From the NCBI RefSeq assembly GCF_002285285.1, contig NZ_NSJF01000002.1, forward strand, positions 496,001-560,000: a DNA stretch of 64,000 nucleotides. Direction: 5' to 3'. Positions 39,282 through 47,644 of the stretch are shown here, in pieces; the first letter of the stretch is position 1, and each line of letters opens with the position of its first letter. The translations under genes were made by a program, and so were the position numbers. The notes beneath the pieces are model-generated. The model was not told the DNA's origin. It saw nothing but the letters and a program-made list of their open reading frames with translations, and made no database searches. Source of the stretch: Vandammella animalimorsus (GTDB lineage Bacteria; Pseudomonadota; Gammaproteobacteria; Burkholderiales; Burkholderiaceae_C).

Positions 39282-40169
39282 ATGGATACCATTTTCGGAG
39301 TACCGCTGCCCGCCCTGTTGAGCCAGCTTTTGCTGGGGCTGGTCAATGGTTCGTTCTACGCCATTCTCAGCCTTGGCCTGGCTGTGATCTTTGGCCTGCT
39401 CAACGTCATCAACTTTGCCCATGGCGCGCTGTTCATGATGGGCGCGGTCGTGGCCTGGATGGCCGCCAACTACCTGGGCATCAACTACTGGGTGATGCTG
39501 GTGGGCGCGCCCGTGGTGGTGGGGCTGTTTGGCATCGTGCTCGAACGCTTCTTTCTGCGCTGGATCTACAAGCTCGACCACATCTATGGCCTGTTGCTGA
39601 CACTGGGGCTGACGCTGTTGATCGAGGGCGCGTTCCGTTCGGCCTATGGCGTCTCCGGCCTGAGCTACAGCACGCCTGATCTGCTCAAGGGCGGCGTGAA
39701 TCTGGGCTTCATGTTCATGCCCAAGTACCGCGCTTGGGTGGTCGTGGCCTCGCTGGCGGTGTGCCTGTTCACCTGGTTCATGATCGAGAAGACGCGCCTG
39801 GGCTCGTACCTGCGCGCCGGCACCGAGAACCCCCGCCTGGTGGAGGCCTTCGGCATCAACGTGCCGCTGATGATCACGCTGACCTACGGCTTTGGCGTGG
39901 CGCTGGCGGCCTTTGCCGGCGTACTGGCTGCGCCGATCTACCAGGTCTCGCCATTGATGGGGCAGAACCTCATCATCACCGTCTTCGCCGTGGTGGTGAT
40001 CGGTGGCATGGGCTCCATCATGGGCTCCATCGTCACCGGCCTGCTGTTGGGGGTGGTCGAGGGCCTGACCCGTGTGTTCTATCCAGAAGCCTCGTCCACG
40101 GTGGTGTTCGTCATCATGGCCATCGTGCTGCTGGTGCGCCCTGCCGGTTTGTTTGGCAAGGAACAATGA
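39282..40169 (+). CDS. ABC transporter permease, LivH type
   Basis: A 295-residue permease with about eight hydrophobic segments. LivH signatures include LLLGLVNGSFYAILSLGLAVIFGLLNVINFAHGALFMMGA, ENPRLVEAFGINVPLMITLTYGFGVALAAFAGVLAAP and VVIGGMGSIMGSIVTGLLLG. It forms the heteromeric channel with the LivM type 20 bases downstream. The 140-base gap upstream contains the hairpin described at 39154. Confidence 0.93.
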   Translation: MDTIFGVPLPALLSQLLLGLVNGSFYAILSLGLAVIFGLLNVINFAHGALFMMGAVVAWMAANYLGINYWVMLVGAPVVVGLFGIVLERFFLRWIYKLDHIYGLLLTLGLTLLIEGAFRSAYGVSGLSYSTPDLLKGGVNLGFMFMPKYRAWVVVASLAVCLFTWFMIEKTRLGSYLRAGTENPRLVEAFGINVPLMITLTYGFGVALAAFAGVLAAPIYQVSPLMGQNLIITVFAVVVIGGMGSIMGSIVTGLLLGVVEGLTRVFYPEASSTVVFVIMAIVLLVRPAGLFGKEQ

Positions 40170-40188
40170 CAAGGCGGGAATCAAGACT

Positions 40189-41166
40189 ATGAACAAAACA
40201 TTCGTTGCCGTCGGCTATGCGGCGCTGCTGCTGGCTCTGATCGCCGCGCCCCACATCGGCGCTTATCCGATCTTCATGATGAAGCTGTTTTGCTTCGCGC
40301 TGTTTGCCTGCTCCTTCAACCTGCTGTTCGGCTACACCGGCATGCTCTCGTTCGGCCACGCAGCTTTTCTGGGCGGTGCGGCCTACATCACCGGCCACTC
40401 GCTCAAAGTCTGGGGCGTGCCGCCCGAACTGGGCCTGCTGCTGGGTACGGCCTTTGGTGCGCTGTTGGGCCTGGTCATGGGCTATCTGGCCATCAAGCGC
40501 CAGGGCATTTACTTCACGATGATCACCCTGGCGCTGGCGCAGATGTTGTACTTCGTCTGGCTGCAGGCCAAGTTCACCGGCGGCGAAGATGGCCTGCAGG
40601 GCGTGCCGCGCGGCAAGCTGCTGGGCGTGCTTGACCTGAGCAGCGACCTGACCATGTACTACGTGACCCTGGCCATCGTGGCTGTGGCCTTCTTGTTCAT
40701 CATGCGCATCGTGCATTCGCCCTTTGGCCACGTGCTGCACGGCATCAAGGAGAACGAGCCGCGCGCCATCTCCCTGGGCTATGACACCAACCGCTTCAAG
40801 CTGCTGGTGTTCGTGCTCTCGGCCGCGCTCTCGGGCCTGGCCGGCGCGCTCAAGACCCTGGTGCTGGGCTTTGCCACGCTGACCGACGTGCATTGGGCCA
40901 TGTCCGGCCATGCCGTGCTGATGACGCTGGTGGGCGGCATGGGCACCATGCTCGGCCCCTTGGTGGGCGCGGTGGTGGTCGTGGCCATCGAGAACAAGGT
41001 GGGCGAATGGGGTGAGTGGATCGCCTCGCTCACCCAGATCGAATGGTTCCGCTCGCTGGGCGAATCGGTGACCATCGTCACAGGCCTGATCTTCGTCGTC
41101 TGCGTGCTGCTGTTCCGCCGCGGCATCGTGGGCGAAGCCATTGCGCTGTTGCAGCGCAAGCGCTGA
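40189..41166 (+). CDS. ABC transporter permease, LivM type
   Basis: A 325-residue permease. The start MNKTFVAVGYAALLLALIA has AAGGCGGGAA upstream. Family segments include CSFNLLFGYTGMLSFGHAAFLGGAAY, GYLAIKRQGIYFTMITLALAQMLYFVWLQ, and GIKENEPRAISLGYDTNRFKLLVFVLSAALSGLAGALK. It is the last gene of the operon and is followed within 25 bases by a terminator. The shorter LivM form lacks the N-terminal extension seen in the copy at 27399. Confidence 0.93.
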   Translation: MNKTFVAVGYAALLLALIAAPHIGAYPIFMMKLFCFALFACSFNLLFGYTGMLSFGHAAFLGGAAYITGHSLKVWGVPPELGLLLGTAFGALLGLVMGYLAIKRQGIYFTMITLALAQMLYFVWLQAKFTGGEDGLQGVPRGKLLGVLDLSSDLTMYYVTLAIVAVAFLFIMRIVHSPFGHVLHGIKENEPRAISLGYDTNRFKLLVFVLSAALSGLAGALKTLVLGFATLTDVHWAMSGHAVLMTLVGGMGTMLGPLVGAVVVVAIENKVGEWGEWIASLTQIEWFRSLGESVTIVTGLIFVVCVLLFRRGIVGEAIALLQRKR

Positions 41167-41189
41167 AGCATCCTGCGCCCAATCCCAAC

Positions 41190-41224
41190 GCCCCCGCCGC
41201 CTGCATTGGCTGCGGGGGTTTTTC
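41190..41224 (+). terminator. Rho-independent terminator of the second Liv operon
   Basis: CCCCCGC pairs with GCGGGGG across a 14-base loop and is followed by TTTTT. It closes the livGFKHM operon 25 bases after livM and marks the boundary with the catabolic island. Confidence 0.88.
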
Positions 41225-41579
41225 ATAGATGGGCGCATTGCACGTGCCGTGCGCGATGACCGGATGGCACTCCTACAATCGGCGGCTTTGCCATTGCATT
41301 GCCCAAGCAAGGCGCTGTCTGCCGCACTCGCAGTTCTCGATTGCGTATGGCGTTTTTGATAGTGACACCTATTGCACCTTGATAGGAGCATTCCTTTTCG
41401 CTCAAGCAGTACACAGCAGCACTTTGTAGTGTGGGAGGCACCGCACCGTCACGCTATGCCGCATACGTGCTCGGCGTTGTAGGTGCGCGTTTGCCGCGGC
41501 TTGAAACTTCGATGCGGCTACGCTGATTGCCGGTACATCCGTGTCGATGGGGTAGCGTTTGGCCATGTCGAGCTGTGTG
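41225..41579. other. 355-base boundary region with possible gene remnants
   Basis: This AT-richer DNA lies between the liv terminator and the PRISE reductase stop. A 54-residue frame on the - strand (41566 to 41402, starting MAKRYPIDTDVPAISVAASK) follows the reductase closely but matches nothing I recognise and has no clear ribosome site. It may be a remnant left at the island edge. No direct repeats or insertion-sequence ends were identified by eye. Confidence 0.4.
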
Positions 41580-42665
41580 CTACAGCGCCCACGACAGTTG
41601 TCTGAAGCGGTTTATCCACTTGACCAGCATGACCTCTGTGTCGATGCAGTCGGCGAATCCTGCCTGCCTGATCTTGATGGTGCTGGCGATGGACGCTGGT
41701 AGCGGAGCCTGCTTACCATGGTTGAGCTGGAAGTCTGCATAGGCGAAACCCTGGCCGACAAAGTCAGCCAGCCGCGCCGGTGCCTTTAAGCCATGCCGGT
41801 GCACGATTTGTTGCCACAGATCCTCCTTGGCAGGCAGGGTTTGCTCCAGTGAACAGGGGCGGTGCTCGCCCGGCTCCATGTCGAATGCGCGTGCGATCGT
41901 GGGCCAGACGTTGTGCCAGACAAACTCATCGCCGTTGGTCAGGTTGAAGATTTGTTCATGGCTACTTTGTGAAGTGGCGGCCCAGGCGCAAGCGCGACCG
42001 ATCAGGTCCGAATCAGTGGCCTGGTAGATGCGTGGCGGCCCGCCGGGGAAATGCAGCGGCTCGCCGGAAGCTTTGAGCAGGGCTGCATATACGGCCAATG
42101 CAGGAACGATGTTCATGTTGCTGGCCCATGCATCGCCGAAAACTATTCTCGGGCGCAGCACTGTCCAGTGCCAGCGGCGTCGCGGTTGTCTCTCGCGCAG
42201 GTAGTCCTCCTGTAGCCAGTAAAAGTTAGCGTGGGGATGGCGTGGCCAGGATTCCTTAGCAGGCACAGGCACCTGCGGGTTGATGTGCACGCCATAGGCC
42301 TTGCCTCCCTGGAACACGGTGATATGTTGCAGTTCGTGCTCGCCGACCTCCAGCGCTTCGACTACGTGGCGAAGCATGGCGAGATTGATCTGCATTTGCT
42401 CTGGATCGCTCCAGCTTGCGATCAGCCCAGGCTTTTCGTGCACAGCGGCAAATACCAGATGCGTGATGCCTTTGCACTGTGCTAGTTGGCGCTGGGTGGC
42501 CTCGGCGTCGCGCAGGTCGATGGCCACATGCTCCGCATCCCCGACATCGAACGGCTTTCTCCGGCTGGCGCCTATGCATTGCCAGTCTGGAAGGGTGCTG
42601 AAATGCCGCAGTACCGACTGGCCAACTACACCGGAGGCGCCTACCACTAAGACTTTTTTTGCCAT
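41580..42665 (-). CDS. PRISE-type short-chain reductase (progesterone 5-beta-reductase/iridoid synthase-like)
   Basis: A 361-residue NAD(P)-dependent SDR. The Rossmann motif VLVVGASGVVGQSVL is followed by ITHLVFAAV, TVFQGGKAYGVHI (catalytic-Lys region), NFYWLQEDYLRER (catalytic-Tyr region), WTVLRPRIVFGDAWASNMN, VYAALLKASGEPLHFPGG, and FNLTNGDEFVWHNVWPTIA. These match PRISE enzymes, which reduce C=C bonds of enones and enals, and not classical epimerases. The ATG at 42665 has AAGGAG five bases upstream. It is transcribed divergently from the iclR operon across a shared 284-base control region, so I infer it acts in the same pathway. Confidence 0.85.
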   Translation of the reverse strand: MAKKVLVVGASGVVGQSVLRHFSTLPDWQCIGASRRKPFDVGDAEHVAIDLRDAEATQRQLAQCKGITHLVFAAVHEKPGLIASWSDPEQMQINLAMLRHVVEALEVGEHELQHITVFQGGKAYGVHINPQVPVPAKESWPRHPHANFYWLQEDYLRERQPRRRWHWTVLRPRIVFGDAWASNMNIVPALAVYAALLKASGEPLHFPGGPPRIYQATDSDLIGRACAWAATSQSSHEQIFNLTNGDEFVWHNVWPTIARAFDMEPGEHRPCSLEQTLPAKEDLWQQIVHRHGLKAPARLADFVGQGFAYADFQLNHGKQAPLPASIASTIKIRQAGFADCIDTEVMLVKWINRFRQLSWAL

Positions 42666-42949
42666 GACTGCTCCTTGATTTGCTTTCGTTGCCAACTTCA
42701 CAAGAAGATGAGGGAGCCCGTTCTAGTCCTTCCTTGAGCAAGAGTCACGCTGCAGTGCATAAAAGTTTTGTCTTCTGAAAAACTGCGTCAGGGCCGAGGC
42801 TGTGGGAGGCTTCAGGTCGGCTGCATAGCGAGGAGGAGAGGAGCGGCAGTTTTGGAATACAAAACTATGCTGCATTGCGCAATGACAGAGTCTAGACGGC
42901 GCAGAAAAATCGATGCCAGTGAAATCCTGTTGATTTAAGGAGCCTGCTG
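42666..42949. promoter_or_regulatory. Divergent control region of the catabolic island
   Basis: This 284-base AT-richer region separates the PRISE reductase from iclR. It carries two inverted repeats sharing the half-site AGTTTTG (42764-42784 and 42848-42866) and a palindrome ATTGCGCAAT (about 42874). Both promoters should lie here, the usual arrangement for an IclR regulator controlling itself and a divergent target. Confidence 0.5.
42848..42866. promoter_or_regulatory. Candidate IclR-family operator
   Basis: AGTTTTG-GAATA-CAAAACT is a perfect 7-bp inverted repeat with a 5-base spacer, 83 bases before the iclR start. A weaker repeat with the same half-site (AGTTTTG, spacer 7, AAAAACT) lies at 42764. 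Size and symmetry suit a dimeric IclR protein. Binding is inferred. Confidence 0.42.
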
Positions 42950-43750
42950 TTGCCTGCCATCAATACGTCTGTGCAAAAAGCTTGCCGCCTGCTCAAAGCG
43001 CTGTCGGATGAGCGTAATGCGCGCCTGGTGGATTTGGCCCAGGCCACCGGCATCGACAAGGCGTCAGCGTTGCGCCTATTGGAAACCTTGGTGGCTGAAG
43101 GGATGGTTCAGCGCGATGCGCGCAGCAAACGGTTTAGCTTAGGGCGAGAGTGGCTGGTGGCGCGTGCTGCCGCTGCCCAACGGATGGATGCGCGGCACTT
43201 GGCGCGACCTGCACTGATCCGCTTGGCGCACCGTTTCGAAGATTCGGTCATTTTCTCTGAGCTCAGCGGCTGGGAGTCGGTATGCACCGAGTTGCGTTTT
43301 GGCACGTTCCCGATCCGGGCCAACTATTTGAGCATCGGTAGCCGGCGTCCGTTGGGCGTGGGTGCGGGTAGCTTGGCGTTATTGGCGGCACTGCCCGATG
43401 CCGAGGTTGAGGCGGTGATGCTGAGCATCGCTCCGCGCTTGCAGCGCTATCCACGCATCAGTGTGGATTTTCTCTGCCAGCAGGTCGAATGCACGCGCAG
43501 AAGAGGCTATGCGTTGCTGCTGGATGTGGTGGTGGAGCACATGGGCGGCATTGCGATCGCTGTGCCTGACGCCAATGGTGACTTGCTAGGCGCCATCAGC
43601 ATTGCCGCTTTGAGCGAGCGCCTGATCGAGCGTCGAGATGCCATCGTGGTCGAGTTGCGGAAAGAGGCCGCCATGATCACGCAGCGGTGGCACGAACAGT
43701 CCGAACTATCTCGCCGACCCTTTGACTTACCTCACGCTGTCTTGCCATGA
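42950..43750 (+). CDS. IclR-family transcriptional regulator
   Basis: A 266-residue regulator. The N-terminal winged helix (VQKACRLLKALSDERNARLVDLAQATGIDKASALRLLETLVAEGMVQRD) is followed by an IclR ligand-binding domain (about 90-250; SIGSRRPLGVGAGSLALLAALPDAE, RRRGYALLLDVVVEHMGGIAIAV, AISIAALSERL). The start is TTG, supported by AAGGAG seven bases upstream and by conservation starting at once. Its stop overlaps the cyclase ATG (ATGA), so the regulator heads the operon it probably controls. The effector is likely the pathway substrate or an intermediate. Confidence 0.92.
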   Translation: MPAINTSVQKACRLLKALSDERNARLVDLAQATGIDKASALRLLETLVAEGMVQRDARSKRFSLGREWLVARAAAAQRMDARHLARPALIRLAHRFEDSVIFSELSGWESVCTELRFGTFPIRANYLSIGSRRPLGVGAGSLALLAALPDAEVEAVMLSIAPRLQRYPRISVDFLCQQVECTRRRGYALLLDVVVEHMGGIAIAVPDANGDLLGAISIAALSERLIERRDAIVVELRKEAAMITQRWHEQSELSRRPFDLPHAVLP

Positions 43751-44811
43751 AACGCTGGATTCAACGACCACCAGGCTCCAACTGGGGCGATTTTGGCCCT
43801 GATGATCAATTGGGACGAGTCAATCTGATTGGCCCCGAGCAGGTGCGCAAGGGGGCGCAAGAGATCCAGGCAGGGCTCAGTTTCTGTCTGTCGATGCCAC
43901 TGGATTTCCCCGGAGGTAGTGTGCTCAACCCGCGCCGGCATCCGCCGCAAAAAGGGCCGACCTACCGGGGCGAGACGCCGTACTTCAATCACCTGCTGCG
44001 GGACGATCTGGATGCGGCTGCTATTGATGGCATCAGCGACGATCAGGTGCTGCTGTCAATGCAGTACTCGACGCAGTGGGACTCATTGGCTCATGTGGGC
44101 GCGCTGTTCGATGCCGATGGGGATGGTGTGGAGGAGCTGGTGTACTACAACGGCTACCGAGCCGGCGAGCACATCATCGGCCCCGAAATGTCTTGTGCAA
44201 ACTCTGCCAGCGACCGCGCCTGCGCAGCACATGGGCAGCTCAGTCATGCTGGCGCGCTGGGGGTGGACGCCATGGCCGTCAAGGGCATGCAAGGGCGGGG
44301 TGTGCTGCTCGATTTGGTGCGCGTGTTCGGCATGGAGTTGCGTCACGTTGGCTACGACGACCTGATGTATGCCATTGAGAGCACAGGTGTTGAGATAGAA
44401 GCTGGCGATATGTTGGTATTGCGCACCGGTTATGCAGAGCTGTTACTGCAAATGGAGCGACAGCCGGACGTGACGGAACTGCACCGCCATTGTGCAGCGC
44501 TCAATGGTCGTGACGAGCGATTGCTGCAATGGATCACTGATTCACAGGTCGCCGCCATTGCAGCTGACAACTACGCTGTTGAGCGAACGCCTGCCCTGCC
44601 CCCGCCAGTGGGGCAGGTCAAGTACCCGCTGTTCCCGTTGCACCAGCACTGCCTTTTCAAATTGGGCCTGCCGCTGGCCGAGCTGTGGTACCTGCGTGAT
44701 CTGGCTGACTGGTTGTATGCACACCAGCGCTATCGTTTTTTTCTTACGGCGCCGCCGTTGCGCCTGCCGGGGGCGGTCGGCTCACCTGTCACCCCCATTG
44801 CCACAGTGTAG
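43747..44811 (+). CDS. Cyclase-family (PF04199-like) metal-dependent hydrolase
   Basis: A 354-residue protein. NWGDFGPDDQLGRVNLIGPEQV, STQWDSLAHVGA, GRGVLLDLVRVFGMEL, GDMLVLRTGYAELL, AAIAADNYAVE and PLHQHCLFKLGLPLAELW are hallmarks of the long 'cyclase' family related to bacterial kynurenine formamidase. Family members hydrolyse cyclic or N-acyl amides and cyclic diketones using a metal. The long-form QWD-LAH motif replaces the HxGTHxDxPxH of the short form. It is co-translated with iclR. In this operon it could open the ring of the imported substrate, before CoA activation. The substrate is unknown. Confidence 0.85.
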   Translation: MKRWIQRPPGSNWGDFGPDDQLGRVNLIGPEQVRKGAQEIQAGLSFCLSMPLDFPGGSVLNPRRHPPQKGPTYRGETPYFNHLLRDDLDAAAIDGISDDQVLLSMQYSTQWDSLAHVGALFDADGDGVEELVYYNGYRAGEHIIGPEMSCANSASDRACAAHGQLSHAGALGVDAMAVKGMQGRGVLLDLVRVFGMELRHVGYDDLMYAIESTGVEIEAGDMLVLRTGYAELLLQMERQPDVTELHRHCAALNGRDERLLQWITDSQVAAIAADNYAVERTPALPPPVGQVKYPLFPLHQHCLFKLGLPLAELWYLRDLADWLYAHQRYRFFLTAPPLRLPGAVGSPVTPIATV

Positions 44812-44861
44812 GAGTCTGATCGCGAGCCATTCTTTTTTCCACTACCAACAGGAGACAAAGT

Positions 44862-46094
44862 ATGCAGAAACAAACATTTTCTCCGCGCGCCTGGCTGGCC
44901 AGCCTGATGGCCGTCTCGGCATTGGCTGGACATGCCTTTGCTTTGGCGCAGGTTTCTGACGATGCCGTACGACTGGGAATGCTGATGGACTTGAGCGGCC
45001 CGTACGCCGATATCACGGGGCGGGGCAGCGTGATGGCCGCGCAGATGGCCATTGAAGATTTCGGCGGCGAGGTGCTGGGAAAGAAGATTGAGCTGTTGTC
45101 CGTGGATCACCAGAACAAGGCGGACATTGCTGCCAGCAAGGCGCGTGAATGGTTCGACAAGAATCGGCTCGACGCCATCGTCGATGTCACCGGATCCGCG
45201 CCGGCGATTGCAGTGCTGGAAGTTGCCCGACAGAAAAACCGTATCACGCTGTTTTCCGGCCCTGGTACGGAGCGTCTGACCAATGATTTGTGTGCCTCCA
45301 CGCTGGTGCACTACGTCTACGATACCTATGCCCTGGCCAACTCCACCGCACAGGCACTGACGCAGCGCGGAGGTAAGAAGTGGTACTTTCTTACAGCCGA
45401 CTACACCTTCGGCCATAGCCTGGAGACCTCCGCTTCGAAGGTGGTCAGAGCCAACGGCGGGGAGGTGTTGGGTGCGGCGCGCCATCCAATCTCCACCAGC
45501 GACTTTGCTGCCTATCTGCTGCAGGCGAAGGCCAGCGGCGCCGACGTGGTGGGCTTGGCCAATGCTGGCACCGACACTGTCAATGCCATTAAGTCGGCCG
45601 CCGAGTTTGGCCTGACGCAGGATGGCCGCACCACCATGGCGGGGCTGCTGCTCTACATCAACGACGTGCACGCGTTAGGCCTGCCAGCGGCGCAGGGCCT
45701 GGTGCTGACCGAAGCGTTCTACTGGGATATGAACGAGGCCACGCGGCAATGGTCCCGGCGCTACTTTGCACGAGTCAAGAGCATGCCCAACATGAGTCAG
45801 GCGGGCGTTTATTCCTCGGTGATGCACTACCTCAAGGCCATCAAGGCAGCAGGTACTGACGATACCGAGGCAGTAATGCGACAGATGAAGGCTACGCCCA
45901 TTGATGACTTTTTTGCTACCGGTGGCCATATCCGCGAAGACGGTCGCATGGTGCATGACATGTACCTGTTCGAGGTCAAGAAGCCAGAGGAGTCCAAGGA
46001 GCCATGGGACTACTACAAGCTGTTGGCGACGATCCCGGGCCAGCAGGCCTTCATGCCGCTGGCGGAGTCTCAGTGCCCGTTGGTTCAGAAATGA
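44862..46094 (+). CDS. Orphan Liv-type ABC substrate-binding protein
   Basis: A 410-residue periplasmic binding protein. Its signal peptide (about residues 1-31) ends HAFALAQ, with CAGGAGA before the ATG. Mature motifs are VRLGMLMDLSGPYADITGRG, MAIEDFGGEVLGKKIELLSVDHQNKADIAA and WYFLTADYTFGHSLETS. It is clearly homologous to the binding protein at 37948 and ends in a similar C-x-L-x2-K tail. No permease or ATPase genes are in this operon; the nearest are the adjacent livGFKHM genes, which it may use. Its stop overlaps the thiolase-like start. It presumably binds the operon's substrate. Confidence 0.9.
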   Translation: MQKQTFSPRAWLASLMAVSALAGHAFALAQVSDDAVRLGMLMDLSGPYADITGRGSVMAAQMAIEDFGGEVLGKKIELLSVDHQNKADIAASKAREWFDKNRLDAIVDVTGSAPAIAVLEVARQKNRITLFSGPGTERLTNDLCASTLVHYVYDTYALANSTAQALTQRGGKKWYFLTADYTFGHSLETSASKVVRANGGEVLGAARHPISTSDFAAYLLQAKASGADVVGLANAGTDTVNAIKSAAEFGLTQDGRTTMAGLLLYINDVHALGLPAAQGLVLTEAFYWDMNEATRQWSRRYFARVKSMPNMSQAGVYSSVMHYLKAIKAAGTDDTEAVMRQMKATPIDDFFATGGHIREDGRMVHDMYLFEVKKPEESKEPWDYYKLLATIPGQQAFMPLAESQCPLVQK

Positions 46095-47236
46095 TGGCTG
46101 GAGAGGTGTTCATCCGCGGGGTTGGTCACACTGCATTCGGTCGATTGCTTGGCAGTAACCCTCTGACGCTAATGGGTGAGGCAGCTGCGCAAGCCCTTGA
46201 CAACGCTGGGTTGGAGGGGGCGGCCATTGATGGCGTGCTCAGTGGTTACGCAACTACTCTGCCACACCTGATGTTGGCCAATCGATTTTGCGAGTTTATG
46301 GGCTTGCAACCGCAGTATGCCCATGGTTTGGCTTCGGGAGGGGCCACTGGTGGCGTGATGGTGATGCTGGCGACGCAATTGGTGAGCTTGGGGCGCTGCC
46401 GCAATGTGCTGGTCGTGGCCGGTGAGAATCGCTTGAGCGGCCAGCAGCGTGACCAAGCCATGCAGACTTTGGCACAGGTCGGTGACCCTGCTGTCGAAGT
46501 GCCCAATGGGGCCTCGGTGCCAGCCTACTATGCACTGTTAGCCTCGCGCTACATGCACGAGTCGGGGGTGAACTCCACTGATCTAGCGCGTTTTGCCGTG
46601 TTGATGCGCAGCCATGCGCAATTGCACCCCCAGGCACATTTGCGCGAGCCGCTTGATCTGCAGCAGGCACAGCAGGCGCGCGTTATTGCTACGCCGTTGC
46701 GTCTGTCCGATTGCTGCCCTATTTCCGATGGCGGCGTGGCTGTGGTTGTTTCGGCTGAGCCAGGTACCGGTACTCCAGTACGCATTTCCGGAGCAGGCCA
46801 GGCGCACCGCCACCAGCACCTTTGCGCTATCGATGATGTGTTCGACACAGGGGCAGCGCGCAGTGCGCAGGCAGCGCTGGCGCAGGCCGGCTATGGCATT
46901 GATGACATAGATTACCTGGCGATCTATGACTCCTTCACCATCACCTTGGTGATGCTGCTTGAGGAGCTGGGTGTGGCGCCGCCTGGGCAGGCTGTGCGCC
47001 GCTTGCTGGCGGGCGATTTCGATACCGATGGAGCCTGCCCGCTCAACACCCATGGGGGGCTACTGTCGTTTGGTCATTCCGGCGTGGCTGGTGGTCTGAT
47101 GCATTTGGTCGAGGCCTATCAACAGCTGGCGCGACGGGCCGGCAGTCGTCAGATTGCAGGACGTCGGCGAGCGCTGTTTCATGCCGATGGCGGGGTGTTG
47201 TCTGCCCATGTCAGTCTGATCCTTGATGCGAGCTAA
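46091..47236 (+). CDS. Thiolase-like protein (SCP-x/lipid-transfer type) lacking catalytic cysteines
   Basis: A 381-residue thiolase-fold protein. N-terminal FIRGVGHTAFGR, GLASGGATGGVMVML, LVVAGEN, YDSFTITLVMLLEELG and HGGLLSFGHSGVAGGLMHLVEA give the order of the SCP-x/PaaJ-like family. Where classical thiolases have the nucleophilic Cys (CASG) this has Leu (LASG), and the second Cys near the C-terminus is replaced (LFHADGGVLSA). The GH active-site His is kept, though GHP is GHS. Cys-less relatives paired with DUF35 proteins include retro-aldolases of steroid side-chain degradation. That role is inferred here from the next gene. ATGATG overlaps the preceding stop. Confidence 0.85.
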   Translation: MMAGEVFIRGVGHTAFGRLLGSNPLTLMGEAAAQALDNAGLEGAAIDGVLSGYATTLPHLMLANRFCEFMGLQPQYAHGLASGGATGGVMVMLATQLVSLGRCRNVLVVAGENRLSGQQRDQAMQTLAQVGDPAVEVPNGASVPAYYALLASRYMHESGVNSTDLARFAVLMRSHAQLHPQAHLREPLDLQQAQQARVIATPLRLSDCCPISDGGVAVVVSAEPGTGTPVRISGAGQAHRHQHLCAIDDVFDTGAARSAQAALAQAGYGIDDIDYLAIYDSFTITLVMLLEELGVAPPGQAVRRLLAGDFDTDGACPLNTHGGLLSFGHSGVAGGLMHLVEAYQQLARRAGSRQIAGRRRALFHADGGVLSAHVSLILDAS

Positions 47237-47242
47237 GTCCCC

Positions 47243-47635
47243 ATGACCCACTCCCGTTTCCAACAAGGGCTGGCGGCGCGGCAAGTGCTGTTGCAGGTAT
47301 GCCGAGAATGTGGCCAGCACCACGCACTGGAGCGTTTTAGCTGTCCTGACTGCCACAGTCGTGCGCTGGAGTGGCGTGCGGCTTCAGGGCGTGCTTGGGT
47401 GCATGCCGTCACAGAGATCCATCGAGCGCCGGCACAGAGCTTCAAGGCCTTGGTGCCCTACACCATCGTTTTGGCTCGTCTTGAAGAAGGCCCGCTCGTG
47501 ATGGGCCATGCCGATACTGGCTTGGTGATCGGTGAGCCAGTGCATGCGTCATTCAGGTCTCACGAGGAAGGCGTGCTGCTGTATTTCGTTCGTCAATGTG
47601 CACAGCGAAATAGCCTACTTTCAAATCCTTTCTGA
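47243..47635 (+). CDS. DUF35 zinc-ribbon/OB-fold protein, partner of the thiolase-like protein
   Basis: A 130-residue protein. An N-terminal helix precedes a rubredoxin-like zinc ribbon (CRECGQHHALERFSCPDC, Cys-x2-Cys-x10-Cys-x2-Cys) and an OB-like domain (GRAWVHAVTEIHRAP, FKALVPYTIVLARLEEGPLVMGHADT, GEPVHASF). DUF35 proteins are usually encoded beside SCP-x-type thiolases, where they form a complex, bind acyl-CoA and complete the active site. Only six bases separate it from the thiolase-like gene, supporting a physical partnership. Confidence 0.88.
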   Translation: MTHSRFQQGLAARQVLLQVCRECGQHHALERFSCPDCHSRALEWRAASGRAWVHAVTEIHRAPAQSFKALVPYTIVLARLEEGPLVMGHADTGLVIGEPVHASFRSHEEGVLLYFVRQCAQRNSLLSNPF

Positions 47636-47644
47636 TTGGTATTT

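Noticed and set aside
47636-47644. TTG start three codons upstream of the acyl-CoA synthetase ATG
   Set aside because: The ATG is adjacent and adequate; the extra residues are not conserved, though it cannot be excluded.
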